From Pseudoalteromonas sp. T1lg88 (GTDB taxonomy: Bacteria; Pseudomonadota; Gammaproteobacteria; Enterobacterales; Alteromonadaceae), in the NCBI RefSeq assembly GCF_002964765.1, contig NZ_PQCF01000032.1:124001-188000 (forward strand): 64,000 nucleotides of DNA, written 5' to 3'. The translations under genes were made by a program, and so were the position numbers. Positions 40,444-50,057 of the stretch are shown piece by piece. A model generated the notes under the pieces. It saw only the letters and a list, made by a program, of their open reading frames with translations. It ran no database searches and had not been told where the DNA came from. Numbering within the stretch: the stretch's first letter is position 1; each line of letters opens with the position of its first letter.

Positions 40444-43400
40444 GTGGTCTATAGGCGTCCGCCATCGCGATTTGGCATACACTCGCTAAGCATAAAGCTA
40501 TCGGTATTGATCTCAGCTATATGCTTGATCGCCGGTATTTTTGCTGCCGTGTTTATGCTCAAATCCGAGCAAAAACAATTGATGCTCCAAGAAAATGAGC
40601 AACTGACCCAATACAATGCCCGATTTAGTGGTCAATTTGGGCAATTAATTGATAGTAAAATCAATATTGCCGAACAAGCTAATGCGGTGGTGGCCAGGGA
40701 GTTGTTTTCTGGCGAGCTTGAGCGCAGTGCATCGACGCCGCATTTTATTAGCAGCGATGAGCCTCTCCTGCGCAGCAGTACCCGTGATGGCGTGAGCGCT
40801 GCGGTAATGCCAAAAGCCAATTACTCTCCTTATTATCAACAATTATTTACCCATTCCGAGCAACTTTGGCGGGTTATTTCGCCAACTTTGCTGCAAGAGT
40901 TTGCCAATTTTTACTTGTTAACCGCCGATGGTTTTATTCGTATTGCCCCTTCAACCTGGGCTATGGAGAGGCCGGATAATTATCGCACCCATGATGCGAT
41001 TAATTTCAATCGTGTTGGCCCAGAACCAAACCCCAATAGGCTTACGCTATGGACACCTGTGTATTACGACGCTGTGAGTCGCAAATGGGTGGTCAGCATA
41101 GTGACGCCCATTTATCAGAACAATGAACATCTAGCCCTAACCGGCGCCGATATCGAACTTAGCAGTTTGCTGCGTTTCTTGCCCATGGACGATAAGCAAC
41201 AGCAAGTGTTCGTGGTTGATGGCCAAGGCCAGTTGTTGGCCCATTCGAGCCTGGATGAGGCAACATATCAGCGTTACGGCCGTGAGGGGCGGGTGCTGCG
41301 CCTGTCCGACTTTATTACCCCCCAACTGGCGGAGTTAGTCGGCAAGACCTTGAATTCAGAGCAGTCGACCATGAACGAGCAGTTTGAATATGAAGGGGAT
41401 CAGTACCTGGGCACCATGAGTAAGCTTGAGGGTCTCAACTGGTATGTGGGCATGTATCGTAAGCAATCGAGTGCATTGGAAGCACTTGAGGCGTTACAGA
41501 TTAAATTCTTAGCACTTTTTATTCTCTACCCGATTTTGGTCGCCTTGTTGTTACATCAGGCTCTATATCAACTGGTGCTGCGCCGTATTCATCTGCTTGT
41601 AGATGCGGTCTCCAGTTTTGCTAAAGGCAAGATGGACACTGAATTTCCTCCCGAGGGCAAGGACGAAATAGGCGTACTCAACGGCTCTGTTAAAGACATG
41701 AGCGTGGAGCTGGCCAACACCATCACCGGCCTTAATCAGCGTATTAAAGAAAAAGACATTGCCGAGCGGGCCGCCAATCGTTTGTCCAAGGCGGTGGCGC
41801 ATTCTGGCACCGGGGTATTGATCACCAACTATCAGCTGCAAATCGAATATGTAAACCCGAAAATGCTGGAAATGACCGGCTTTAATGAAGAGCATTTTAC
41901 CAATGGCAAATTACTCAACGTGATAGCCAAGGAAATGGCAATCTTTAACGACGACATCGAATACGATTTGCGCACCCGCAATTATTGGCGTGGCGATACC
42001 ATGTTGGAGCAAATAGACGGCAAGGCGCTGTGGGTGTCTCTAAGCGTGTCACCTATCCGCGATGAGGAAGGGGGCGTAAGCAGCTATGTGGTTTCGGCGC
42101 AGGATATCTCCTTTGTGAAAGAAAGCCAGCGTAAAATGGAACAACTGGCCTATTTTGATACCCTGACCGGTCTGGCTAACCGCACTTTCTTCCGCATGCA
42201 GCTGCGCAAGTCCATGGCCCTGGCCGAGCGTGGTCACTACGCCTTTGCATTGTTTTATTTCGACCTTGATGAGTTTAAGCGCATTAACGATACCCTGGGC
42301 CATGACAGCGGTGATCAACTTCTGGTCGAGGTGGCCAATCGTTTGAAAAATCGTTTGCGTACCGAAGACACCATAGCCCGTCTTGGTGGCGATGAATTCG
42401 CCGTGCTGCTCAGTGGTATTGAAAGTCACGAGCGCGCTAGAAACGTAGCCCACACCATACAGCACACCTTGAATCAGCCCATTACCCTGGGCAATAACGA
42501 GGTGATCGTCAGTGCCAGTATCGGCATTACCATGGCGCCGGATGACAGCAGTGAGGAAGACCAACTCCTTAAACATGCGGACCTGGCCATGTATGAGGCC
42601 AAGGCCAAGGGCAAAAACACCTATCACTTCTATTCCAGTGAGCTTAACGCCGCCGCCAACGAACGCCTGTATATTGAAAACGAGCTACGCCAAGGTATTC
42701 GTGACAGCCAATTCCATCTGAATTATCAGCCTCAGGTTGATAGTCGCACCGGCAAGGTACTGGGTTTTGAAGCCTTGATCCGTTGGACGCACCCGACACA
42801 GGGCGCCATTTCGCCGGTGAAGTTTATCCCTATCGCCGAGGCCACGGGCTTGATTGTTGAGCTTGGCGAATGGGTGCTCCATGAAGCCTGCAGGTTCTCC
42901 GCACGCCGCGCCCAAGCTGGGCTTGAAGCAAATGTTTCGGTGAACTTATCGGTGCGCCAGTTCCAAGATGCCAATTTGATCCCTAGTCTTGCCAATATTC
43001 TTGCGCAGACCAAGGTGGCTCCCAAAAATCTGCATTTGGAGCTCACAGAAAGTATGCTGATGGGGGATGTGGGTACCGCCATTTCTCAACTGCATGATAT
43101 TAAACGCCTGGGCGTGTCGATTTCCATCGATGATTTTGGCACTGGCTATTCATCGCTTAACTACCTAAAACGCTTCCCTGTTGATGTGCTTAAGATTGAC
43201 CGCTCCTTTGTCCAGGATATTCCGGATGATCCGAACGATATGGCGATCACCGCGGCTATTATCGCCATGGCGCAAAAGCTGAATCTCAATGTGGTGGCCG
43301 AAGGCGTGGAAACCAAGGAGCAGATGGAATTCTTAAAAGCCAATAACTGCTTTGTGGTGCAGGGGTATTACTTTAGCCCGCCGCTGTCGGAACAGGCGGT

Positions 43401-43449
43401 GGCCGAGTTGCCAGAAGTTATTTCCGGCTGCGAGGCGACGACCGAGTAA
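40444..43449 (+). CDS. Cache-PAS-GGDEF-EAL cyclic-di-GMP signalling protein
   Basis: A 1001-residue membrane protein. The first helix (about 17-38) and second (about 350-372) flank a periplasmic dCache-like sensor, followed by a HAMP-like stretch. Next come a PAS domain (about 450-570, with TGVLITNYQLQIEYVNPKML), a GGDEF domain with RLGGDEFAVLLSG, and an EAL domain with GFEALIRW and DDFGTGYSSLNYL. The inhibitory site RxxD (RTED) lies five residues before GGDEF. Both catalytic motifs are intact, so it may make or break c-di-GMP depending on the ligand. The start is GTG at 40444 with an AAGGAT site. It is monocistronic. Confidence 0.9.
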   Translation: MVYRRPPSRFGIHSLSIKLSVLISAICLIAGIFAAVFMLKSEQKQLMLQENEQLTQYNARFSGQFGQLIDSKINIAEQANAVVARELFSGELERSASTPHFISSDEPLLRSSTRDGVSAAVMPKANYSPYYQQLFTHSEQLWRVISPTLLQEFANFYLLTADGFIRIAPSTWAMERPDNYRTHDAINFNRVGPEPNPNRLTLWTPVYYDAVSRKWVVSIVTPIYQNNEHLALTGADIELSSLLRFLPMDDKQQQVFVVDGQGQLLAHSSLDEATYQRYGREGRVLRLSDFITPQLAELVGKTLNSEQSTMNEQFEYEGDQYLGTMSKLEGLNWYVGMYRKQSSALEALEALQIKFLALFILYPILVALLLHQALYQLVLRRIHLLVDAVSSFAKGKMDTEFPPEGKDEIGVLNGSVKDMSVELANTITGLNQRIKEKDIAERAANRLSKAVAHSGTGVLITNYQLQIEYVNPKMLEMTGFNEEHFTNGKLLNVIAKEMAIFNDDIEYDLRTRNYWRGDTMLEQIDGKALWVSLSVSPIRDEEGGVSSYVVSAQDISFVKESQRKMEQLAYFDTLTGLANRTFFRMQLRKSMALAERGHYAFALFYFDLDEFKRINDTLGHDSGDQLLVEVANRLKNRLRTEDTIARLGGDEFAVLLSGIESHERARNVAHTIQHTLNQPITLGNNEVIVSASIGITMAPDDSSEEDQLLKHADLAMYEAKAKGKNTYHFYSSELNAAANERLYIENELRQGIRDSQFHLNYQPQVDSRTGKVLGFEALIRWTHPTQGAISPVKFIPIAEATGLIVELGEWVLHEACRFSARRAQAGLEANVSVNLSVRQFQDANLIPSLANILAQTKVAPKNLHLELTESMLMGDVGTAISQLHDIKRLGVSISIDDFGTGYSSLNYLKRFPVDVLKIDRSFVQDIPDDPNDMAITAAIIAMAQKLNLNVVAEGVETKEQMEFLKANNCFVVQGYYFSPPLSEQAVAELPEVISGCEATTE

Positions 43450-43457
43450 GGGCGTTC

Positions 43458-43479
43458 AAGGGGCTCTTACGAGCCCTTT
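43458..43479. terminator. Hairpin between the GGDEF-EAL gene and smrB
   Basis: AAGGGGCTC and GAGCCCTTT pair (one G-T pair) around TTAC. The T tract is short, so the strength is uncertain. The flanking genes are convergent. Confidence 0.45.
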
Positions 43480-43494
43480 GCTATTGGCAGGGCA

Positions 43495-44058
43495 CTACAG
43501 TAGTGGACTGATATCCACGGGTAGGTCAATCAAAATTAATAAGGCACCCTTGCCACCGTATTCCAGCGGCGCCTGGTGCATGGCAATAATATCCGGATGC
43601 TGCACAAGATATTGAGGTACCTTGTGCTTTAATATGCGCTCGCCAATGCCATGTACCACACAGGCGCAGGACACATGCTGCTTTTTGCAGGCACTGATCA
43701 GCGCCGCCAGTTCCAGCTTCACCGTTTCCTTGCTCATGCCGTGGCAATCCAGGATAAGCTCAGGTGCATAATCCCCGCGACGTAACTGTTTAGCCAGATA
43801 CCTGTCTTCACCTTCTTTGACATAGCTGACCGTACCCTGGGTATCTATATCGGGAATGTACTCATCGGAAAAGTAGAATTCGGTTTTGCTTTGGCGCTGC
43901 ACCTGTTGGCGCTCGCCTATGTGCTTTTTTTGCCCGCTTGTCAGACGCACTGTGTCGTTTTTCACCCGCTTGGTCGTGCCTATGCTTTGGCGAAATAAAT
44001 CGATGTCGTCTTGTGATAGTTCGGCGTTGTCCGAACTCGGAGATTGGTGTTTTTTCAT
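43495..44058 (-). CDS. smrB: Smr-domain endonuclease SmrB
   Basis: A 187-residue protein closely matching E. coli SmrB (YfcN, 183 residues): FYFSDEYIPDIDTQGTVSYV, LRRGDYAPELILDCHGMSKE and CACVVHGIGERILKHKVP. The C-terminal Smr domain holds the DCHG and HGIG motifs. SmrB cleaves mRNA between collided ribosomes. I start at the ATG at 44058 (MKKHQS), not the in-frame TTG at 44076. It is divergent from prmB, as in E. coli. Confidence 0.92.
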   Translation of the reverse strand: MKKHQSPSSDNAELSQDDIDLFRQSIGTTKRVKNDTVRLTSGQKKHIGERQQVQRQSKTEFYFSDEYIPDIDTQGTVSYVKEGEDRYLAKQLRRGDYAPELILDCHGMSKETVKLELAALISACKKQHVSCACVVHGIGERILKHKVPQYLVQHPDIIAMHQAPLEYGGKGALLILIDLPVDISPLL

Positions 44059-44145
44059 GGCCGAGATTTTAGCCAAAAAAAGCGTAAAAACCTAGCGCTA
44101 AACACGCTACAATGGCGACATTATTAGCTGAACTAGCAACAGAAT

Positions 44146-45081
44146 ATGAACGAAAACCTTATTAGCGACGCTGAACTGCAAGAAGCTCAGCAGGAATTGC
44201 ATAGCATTAGTGATTGGCTACGCTGGACAACCAGTCAATTTAGCGCCCATGGTATTTACTTTGGCCATGGTACAGACAACGCCTGGGATGAAGCGGTGGC
44301 ACTTATTTTACCTTCACTGCACTTGCCTATGGATGCGCCGCAAAACCTGCTTGGCAGTCGCCTGACCAGCAGCGAAAAAGCACATTTGAGTGCGCTTATC
44401 GCCAGACGCATTAATGAGCGTACGCCAGTGGCCTATTTGACTAATCAAGGCTATTTCGCTGGCATGCCGTTTTATGTCGACGAGCGAGTGTTGGTACCGC
44501 GTTCGCCTTTTGCCGAGCTGATCAGTGAGCAATTCTCTCCTTGGATTCAACACCCAGAGCAGATCACCCGCGTACTGGATATGTGTACCGGCTCAGGTTG
44601 TATCGCCATTGCCCTTGCGCAGGCCTTTGACAACGCCTTGGTGGATGCGGTGGATATCTCCCCGGATGCCTTAGCTGTGGCCGATATCAATATTCAGGAT
44701 TACCAGTTAGAGGATAGAGTCATGCCGATTCTGTCCGATGTCTTTAGTGGCGTCGGCGATGAAAAATACGATCTTATCGTTGCTAACCCGCCTTATGTGG
44801 ACGCCGAAGACATGGCTGACTTGCCAGAAGAATTTCATCACGAGCCCGAGCTGGGTCTGGCCTCTGGTGAAGACGGCTTGGATGTAACCCGTGAGTTACT
44901 GGCCAAGGCTTCTGCCCATTTGACCGAGCAGGGTTTGTTATTTGTTGAAGTAGGCAACTCTATGGTACATATGGATATGCTTTACCCCGATGCGCCCTTT
45001 ACCTGGTTAGAATTTGAACACGGTGGCCTTGGGGTATTTATGATTTCGAAAGCGGATCTTGACGCCTACTTTGGGCAATAA
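44146..45081 (+). CDS. prmB: Ribosomal protein L3 N5-glutamine methyltransferase
   Basis: A 311-residue HemK-type methyltransferase. It has the SAM-binding segment [19 protein letters not shown] (about 145-163) and the catalytic NPPYVD motif that grips glutamine. PrmB methylates a Gln in ribosomal protein L3 and supports 50S assembly. Neighbours smrB (divergent) and aroC (downstream, 41 bases) match the E. coli order. Confidence 0.95.
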   Translation: MNENLISDAELQEAQQELHSISDWLRWTTSQFSAHGIYFGHGTDNAWDEAVALILPSLHLPMDAPQNLLGSRLTSSEKAHLSALIARRINERTPVAYLTNQGYFAGMPFYVDERVLVPRSPFAELISEQFSPWIQHPEQITRVLDMCTGSGCIAIALAQAFDNALVDAVDISPDALAVADINIQDYQLEDRVMPILSDVFSGVGDEKYDLIVANPPYVDAEDMADLPEEFHHEPELGLASGEDGLDVTRELLAKASAHLTEQGLLFVEVGNSMVHMDMLYPDAPFTWLEFEHGGLGVFMISKADLDAYFGQ

Positions 45082-45122
45082 GACTCGCTGACTTTTCGCG
45101 CCATTTGGAATGAGGATGAAAT

Positions 45123-46223
45123 ATGGCAGGTAATAGTATCGGGCAGCTGTTTCGGGTGTCCACATTTGGTGAGAGCCACGGCCCCGCCTTGGGTGGGGTG
45201 GTCGATGGTTGTCCCGCCGGTTTAGAGCTTGATGAAGCGGATTTACAGGGCGATTTAGACCGCCGTAAACCGGGACAAAGTCGCTACACCACGGCGCGTC
45301 GTGAAGAGGATAAAGTGAAGATCCTCTCTGGCGTGTTTGAAGGACAAACCACGGGTACCAGCATAGGTTTGTTGATTGAAAACACAGATCAGCGCTCCAA
45401 AGACTACAGCAAGATCAAAGACGTGTTTCGTCCTGGTCATGGTGATTACACCTATTGGCACAAATACGGTATTCGTGACTATCGTGGTGGTGGCCGCTCA
45501 TCGGCACGGGAAACCGCGATTCGTGTGGCCGCCGGTGCTATTGCCAAAAAATACCTTAAGCAATTCCATGGCATAGAAGTCAAAGCCTGTTTGTCACAGC
45601 TTGGCCCCATTAAGGCCGAGCAGTATGACTGGGCACAGGTCGAGCAAAATGCGTTTTTCTTCCCAGATAGCAGCAAGCTTGATGCTCTGGACGAATATAT
45701 GCGCGATTTGAAAAAACAAGGCGACTCTATCGGCGCCAAGGTCAAGGTGGTTGCCAGTGGCGTTCCCGTTGGTTTGGGTGAGCCTGTGTTTGACCGGCTC
45801 GATGCGGAGCTGGCTCATTCGCTGATGAGCATCAATGCAGTTAAAGGCGTGGAAATCGGCGACGGCTTTGCGGTAGTCGAACAAAAGGGCTCTGAGCATC
45901 GCGATGAGCTGACTCCCGAAGGTTTTACCTCTAACCATGCCGGCGGCGTGCTCGCGGGCATTTCCACCGGTCAGGATATTGTTGCCAGTATTGCCCTTAA
46001 GCCAACCTCCAGCATTACCGTGGTGGGGCAGAGTATCAACACCAGCAATGAAGCGGTGGAGATGATCACCAAGGGTCGCCACGACCCCTGTGTCGGCATT
46101 CGCGCCATTCCCATTGCCGAGGCCATGATGGCCATCACCCTGATGGATCACTTATTGCGTCAACGGGGGCAAAACCCTGATGTGCAACTTGAGCATGGGC
46201 CCATCCCGGGGCAAAGAGCCTAA
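45123..46223 (+). CDS. aroC: Chorismate synthase
   Basis: A 366-residue enzyme beginning [20 protein letters not shown], a universal chorismate synthase start. Further signatures are [20 protein letters not shown] and [10 protein letters not shown]. It uses reduced FMN to convert EPSP to chorismate, the substrate of the TyrA and PheA enzymes encoded elsewhere in this window. It follows prmB with a GAGGATG ribosome site, and a terminator lies just after the stop. Confidence 0.97.
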   Translation: MAGNSIGQLFRVSTFGESHGPALGGVVDGCPAGLELDEADLQGDLDRRKPGQSRYTTARREEDKVKILSGVFEGQTTGTSIGLLIENTDQRSKDYSKIKDVFRPGHGDYTYWHKYGIRDYRGGGRSSARETAIRVAAGAIAKKYLKQFHGIEVKACLSQLGPIKAEQYDWAQVEQNAFFFPDSSKLDALDEYMRDLKKQGDSIGAKVKVVASGVPVGLGEPVFDRLDAELAHSLMSINAVKGVEIGDGFAVVEQKGSEHRDELTPEGFTSNHAGGVLAGISTGQDIVASIALKPTSSITVVGQSINTSNEAVEMITKGRHDPCVGIRAIPIAEAMMAITLMDHLLRQRGQNPDVQLEHGPIPGQRA

Positions 46224-46224
46224 C

Positions 46225-46254
46225 AAAAAGCGCAGCCCCTAGGCTGCGTTTTTA
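46225..46254 (+). terminator. Rho-independent terminator of aroC
   Basis: The stem CGCAGCC/GGCTGCG around CCTA is flanked by A and T runs, ending TTTTT at about 46249-46253. Confidence 0.85.
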
Positions 46255-46308
46255 CTTTAGCGACCAAAGCCCGTACAATCGCGCTGTGTTTTAGATTTCC
46301 CCTTAGTT

Positions 46309-46863
46309 ATGCATCAGGTTGACGAACTCATCACGCTCTTTGAGCGCACATTTTTTGCGAGCCATAACACCCGCTTGGTACGAGGCGATATTGAGCCTAT
46401 TTATCTGCCCGCCGATGACGAGTGCGACTTTCATCGCATCGTTTTCGCCCACGGTTTCTATGCCAGTGCCCTGCATGAAATAGCCCATTGGCTGGTGGCC
46501 GGAGAGCGCCGACGTCAATTGGAAGATTATGGCTACTGGTATTGCCCCGACGGCCGGGATAAGGCGCAGCAACATGAGTTTGAAAGTGTCGAAGTGCACC
46601 CACAGGCCATTGAATGGGCGCTGTGTTTGGCCGCCGGTTTTACCTTTAACGTCTCCGCCGATAATCTAGGCGGTGAGCAGACCTGTCGCTTTTCCTTCCA
46701 AAAGCGGGTCTATGATAAACTCCAGACCCTGATAGAGCAGGGCTTTAATGAGCGCACTGAGCAATTGCTTAAGGCGCTGGCACAAAATTATGGTCAAGCT
46801 TATCCGCTGCGCCGAGAGCAGCTACAATGGCAACCTCCAAAGGAACTAGATTATGCAGTTTAA
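46309..46863 (+). CDS. epmC: Elongation factor P hydroxylase
   Basis: A 184-residue protein matching EpmC/YfcM: NTRLVRGDIEPIYLPADDEC, RIVFAHGFYASALHEIAHWL and YGYWYCPDGRDK. The HEIAHW element resembles a metal site. EpmC hydroxylates the beta-lysylated Lys of EF-P, the last step of EF-P modification. It lies downstream of aroC as in E. coli and overlaps the next gene by 11 bases. Confidence 0.92.
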   Translation: MHQVDELITLFERTFFASHNTRLVRGDIEPIYLPADDECDFHRIVFAHGFYASALHEIAHWLVAGERRRQLEDYGYWYCPDGRDKAQQHEFESVEVHPQAIEWALCLAAGFTFNVSADNLGGEQTCRFSFQKRVYDKLQTLIEQGFNERTEQLLKALAQNYGQAYPLRREQLQWQPPKELDYAV

Positions 46864-47983
46864 GCTGGGTTTTATTATCAATCCTGTAGCCGGCCTAGGC
46901 GGTTCGGTGGCTCTAAAGGGCAGTGATGGCGCCGATACCGCGGCCAAAGCCATGGCCCTTGGGGCCGAGCCCAAAGCGCATCTGCGTGCTCGCGCGGCGC
47001 TTGAACAACTGGTGCCTTATCAAGAGAATTTAACCATCTATACCGTCAATGGCGGCATGGGGGAGCAGGTGGCCCGCGATCTTGGCTTTAATGTTGAGGT
47101 GGTGTACCACAGTGCTAGCCCAACTACGGCACAGGACACAGAGCATGCGGCGCAGTTGCTTTGTGAGCAGGGCGTTGACCTTATTTTGTTTGCCGGCGGT
47201 GATGGCACCGCGCGCAATCTTTGTCATGCCATTGGTGAGCGAGTACCTGCCTTGGGCATTCCCGCCGGTTGTAAAATTCACTCCGGCGTCTATGCCATCA
47301 CCCCCAAAGCGGCAGGCCGTGTGGTGGAAATGCTGGTCAAGGGCGAACTGGTCACCCTTAGTGAAAGCGATGTGATGGATATAGACGAAGACGCTTTTAG
47401 GGCCGGAGCGGTACGCGCCAAGCGCTATGGCGAGCTGCGGGTGCCAAGCGAGTTACGTTATGTGCAGGCGGTGAAGAATGGCGCCGGTAAAGAAGTAGAC
47501 GAGCTGGTGCTTGCCGATATCGCCGCCTATGTGGTCAGCGAAATGGACGAAGACTGGCAATATATTATTGGCTCTGGCTCAACCGTGGCCGCGGTAATGG
47601 AAGAAATGGGCCTGGACAACACCCTGCTTGGCGTTGACCTGGTAAAAGACCAGGAATTAATTGGCCGGGATATGACGGCGCAGCAGTTGCTCGAGGCCTG
47701 TAAAGACCAGCCGACTAAGCTGGTGATCACCCTGATAGGTGGTCAGGGTCACCTATTTGGTCGCGGCAACCAGCAATTGAGCCCGGCGCTTATTCGCGCC
47801 ATAGGCAAAGAGAATATTATCGTGGTGGCGACCAAGAGCAAGCTACAGGCCCTTGAAGGTCGGCCACTGATTTGTGATACCGGCGACAGTGCCCTGGACG
47901 ACGAATTATCCGGTTATATCCAAGTAACCACAGGTTTTAATGACCACGTGCTCTATGCCGTGGGCCACAATGAGGAGCAGTAA
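46853..47983 (+). CDS. ATP-NAD kinase-like protein
   Basis: A 376-residue protein of the ATP-NAD kinase/AcoX-like family. It begins KLGFIINPVAGLGGSVALKG and contains LILFAGGDGTARNLCHAI, with the GGDGT motif that binds nucleotide in NAD and diacylglycerol kinases. It is longer than canonical NadK (about 290) and lacks its full signature, so its substrate is uncertain. It overlaps epmC by 11 bases and yfcL by one base (TAATG), so it is part of an epmC-kinase-yfcL operon. Confidence 0.75.
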   Translation: MQFKLGFIINPVAGLGGSVALKGSDGADTAAKAMALGAEPKAHLRARAALEQLVPYQENLTIYTVNGGMGEQVARDLGFNVEVVYHSASPTTAQDTEHAAQLLCEQGVDLILFAGGDGTARNLCHAIGERVPALGIPAGCKIHSGVYAITPKAAGRVVEMLVKGELVTLSESDVMDIDEDAFRAGAVRAKRYGELRVPSELRYVQAVKNGAGKEVDELVLADIAAYVVSEMDEDWQYIIGSGSTVAAVMEEMGLDNTLLGVDLVKDQELIGRDMTAQQLLEACKDQPTKLVITLIGGQGHLFGRGNQQLSPALIRAIGKENIIVVATKSKLQALEGRPLICDTGDSALDDELSGYIQVTTGFNDHVLYAVGHNEEQ

Positions 47984-48261
47984 TGCCTTATTCAAACTAT
48001 GTAGACGCGGCACAGCGTTTTTTTGACGACCTGGTTGAGCATGCCGATGACGACCAGCTTTTTGCCGGCGGCTATTTGCGCGGTCACTTTGATTTGGCCG
48101 TGGGCTATGCCCAAGTAGAAAACCTGGCTCTAAGCCCAGCAGAGCTAAACGAGCAAATCGAGCAGAGCCTGGTTAAGGCCTATCATAATGGCGAATTAAC
48201 CGACACAGATCGCGACCATGTAGTGGTGATCTGGGAGCAGGTGAAAGCCCTGGCCAGCTAA
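47983..48261 (+). CDS. yfcL: YfcL family protein
   Basis: A 92-residue protein similar to E. coli YfcL: LVEHADDDQLFAGGYLRGHF matches the conserved core DDELFASGYLRGH. Function is unknown. The gene neighbours epmC in E. coli, which supports the assignment. Its ATG overlaps the previous stop. A strong hairpin follows about 95 bases later. Confidence 0.8.
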   Translation: MPYSNYVDAAQRFFDDLVEHADDDQLFAGGYLRGHFDLAVGYAQVENLALSPAELNEQIEQSLVKAYHNGELTDTDRDHVVVIWEQVKALAS

Positions 48262-48355
48262 GAGCCAAGGATTTCTAGTTTACAGGCATTAGTTCGTTCT
48301 AATGCTTTAGCATGTAGCCTTTATGTTAATTTTCAAGTAGGCTGCTTGTTGTTAT

Positions 48356-48388
48356 TCACTCGGGCCCAGTGCCCGAGTGACTGTTTTT
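48356..48388 (+). terminator. Rho-independent terminator of the epmC-yfcL operon
   Basis: CACTCGGGC (48357-48365) pairs with GCCCGAGTG (48371-48379), followed after ACTG by TTTTT. Confidence 0.85.
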
Positions 48389-48393
48389 AGGTT

Positions 48394-48421
48394 ATACCAA
48401 TTCTGTTAAGTGAATTGGTAT
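48394..48421. repeat. 28-base remnant of the ATACCAATTC miniature element
   Basis: ATACCAATTC (48394-48403) and GAATTGGTAT (48412-48421) are perfect inverted repeats around TGTTAAGT. The left 18 bases equal the left end of the 159-base element at 54911, and the right 16 equal its right end, sharing TTAAGT. It lies 14 bases before the AbgT start codon, next to its ribosome site. Confidence 0.75.
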
Positions 48422-48434
48422 TAGGAGTCACAAT

Positions 48435-49991
48435 ATGAATAATAATAACGGTGACCAGCAAGGAGCTGCACCAGGCGGCGCAATCGCGCGCTTCCTTAAC
48501 ACCATAGAGCGAGTGGGGAATAAACTGCCGGATCCGGCGATGATCTTCCTCTTTGCTATGTTACTTATCTGGGTTTTATCCTGGGCCTTCTCGGGCGTGA
48601 CCTTTGATGTTATCGACCCACGCACTAAAGCCCCCATAGTGGTGAATAATCTGCTTACTGGCCAGGCCTTGGCGGGCTTTTTGGCTTCCATGGTTACAAC
48701 CTTTACCAGTTTTGCACCCTTAGGCGTGGTACTGGTGGCCATGCTGGGTGTGGGTGTGGCCGAGCATTCCGGTTATATCAATACCGGCATTAAGTTGATG
48801 CTTAAACGCACACCTAAGGCGCTGCTGACGCCCATGGTGATCTTGGTGGGTATTGTTTCGCACACAGCCACAGATGCCGGGTATGTGCTGGTAATTCCGC
48901 TTGCCGGGGTGATCTTCTATGCCATGGGGCGTCATCCCTTGGCGGGTATTGCCGCGGCTTTCGCCGGGGTAAGTGGCGGCTTTAGCGCCAACTTTATTCC
49001 ATCGGGCATAGATCCCTTACTGCAAAGCTTTACCCAAAGTGCGGCGCAGATCATCGACCCGAGTATGGAAGTGAACCCGCTTAACAATTATTACTTCACC
49101 TCACTGTCGAGCATTTTTATCGTGCTGGTGGGTTGGTATATCACCGACAAAATTATTGAGCCGCGTCTGAAAAGCTCAGAAGTGGACGGTAATACCGATG
49201 AACTGCCCGCCTTTGATCAGGCCACGGGTAAAGAAAAGAAAGCCTTTTTAATCGCCACCGGCGTTATGCTGGCCGGCTTGGCCTTGTTAGCCTATGTCGC
49301 GAGCTTAGATACGTCACCGCTGCGTGCCAAAAATGGCAATCTGGCGGACTTTAGTGCGCCGATTATGCAATCCATAGTGCCGCTGATTTTCTTGCTGTTC
49401 TGGATACCCGGAGCGGTCTACGGCTTTGTTGCCGGTACCTTTAAGAGCTCCAAAGACATGATTATGGCCATGACCAAGTCCATGGAAGGCATGGCCTACT
49501 ATATAGTTATGGCGTTTTTCTGTGCCTTGTTTATTGCCGCCTTTGCGCAGTCGAATCTCGGCGCCTTGTTAGCCATTGAAGGGGCTGCGGTACTTAAGTC
49601 TATGTCGCTGCCAAGTGGGGTGACCATAGTCGGTATCATCTTCTTAACCGCCTTTGTAAACCTGTTTGTAGGCTCAAGCTCGGCGAAATGGGCACTGCTA
49701 GGACCTATTTTTGTGCCTATGCTGATGCAGCTGAATATTTCTCCGGACTTAACTCAGGCCGCTTATCGCGTCGGGGATTCCAGCTCTAACATCATTACTC
49801 CGCTGATGCCTTACTTCCCGCTGGTAGTGGTCTACTGTCAGAAGTATGTTAAAAACACAGGTATAGGTACTCTGATTGCCATGATGCTGCCTTACTCCAT
49901 CGCTTTCCTCGTAGGCTGGAGCCTGTTCTTACTGGCTTATTGGGGTCTGGGTATTCCGCTGGGTATTCAAGCTTCATATACCTACGGCTAA
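48435..49991 (+). CDS. AbgT family transporter
   Basis: A 518-residue membrane protein with about 11-13 helices. Family features are FLNTIERVGNKLPDPAMIF near the N-terminus, LGVGVAEHSGYINTGIKL, FSANFIPSGIDPLLQSFTQ, and GSSSAKWALLGPIFVPML with VGDSSSNIITPLMPYFP in the C-terminal half. AbgT proteins carry p-aminobenzoyl-glutamate or export sulfonamides using the proton gradient. It is convergent with a TonB receptor, with which it shares a terminator. The ribosome site is AGGAG, next to the repeat remnant. Confidence 0.9.
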   Translation: MNNNNGDQQGAAPGGAIARFLNTIERVGNKLPDPAMIFLFAMLLIWVLSWAFSGVTFDVIDPRTKAPIVVNNLLTGQALAGFLASMVTTFTSFAPLGVVLVAMLGVGVAEHSGYINTGIKLMLKRTPKALLTPMVILVGIVSHTATDAGYVLVIPLAGVIFYAMGRHPLAGIAAAFAGVSGGFSANFIPSGIDPLLQSFTQSAAQIIDPSMEVNPLNNYYFTSLSSIFIVLVGWYITDKIIEPRLKSSEVDGNTDELPAFDQATGKEKKAFLIATGVMLAGLALLAYVASLDTSPLRAKNGNLADFSAPIMQSIVPLIFLLFWIPGAVYGFVAGTFKSSKDMIMAMTKSMEGMAYYIVMAFFCALFIAAFAQSNLGALLAIEGAAVLKSMSLPSGVTIVGIIFLTAFVNLFVGSSSAKWALLGPIFVPMLMQLNISPDLTQAAYRVGDSSSNIITPLMPYFPLVVVYCQKYVKNTGIGTLIAMMLPYSIAFLVGWSLFLLAYWGLGIPLGIQASYTYG

Positions 49992-50016
49992 CTAGCTCAG
50001 GTATCACAACGCAAAT

Positions 50017-50043
50017 AAAAAGGCCGCTATTTAGCGGCCTTTG
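50017..50043. terminator. Bidirectional terminator between AbgT and the TonB receptor
   Basis: AAAGGCCGCT and AGCGGCCTTT pair around ATTT, with A and T runs on either side. Confidence 0.8.
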
Positions 50044-50057
50044 TCGTGTTTGGCGTA

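Noticed and set aside
42049-42627. 192-codon minus-strand open frame
   Set aside because: It is antisense to the PAS-GGDEF part of the signalling protein and has no ribosome site or recognisable motif.
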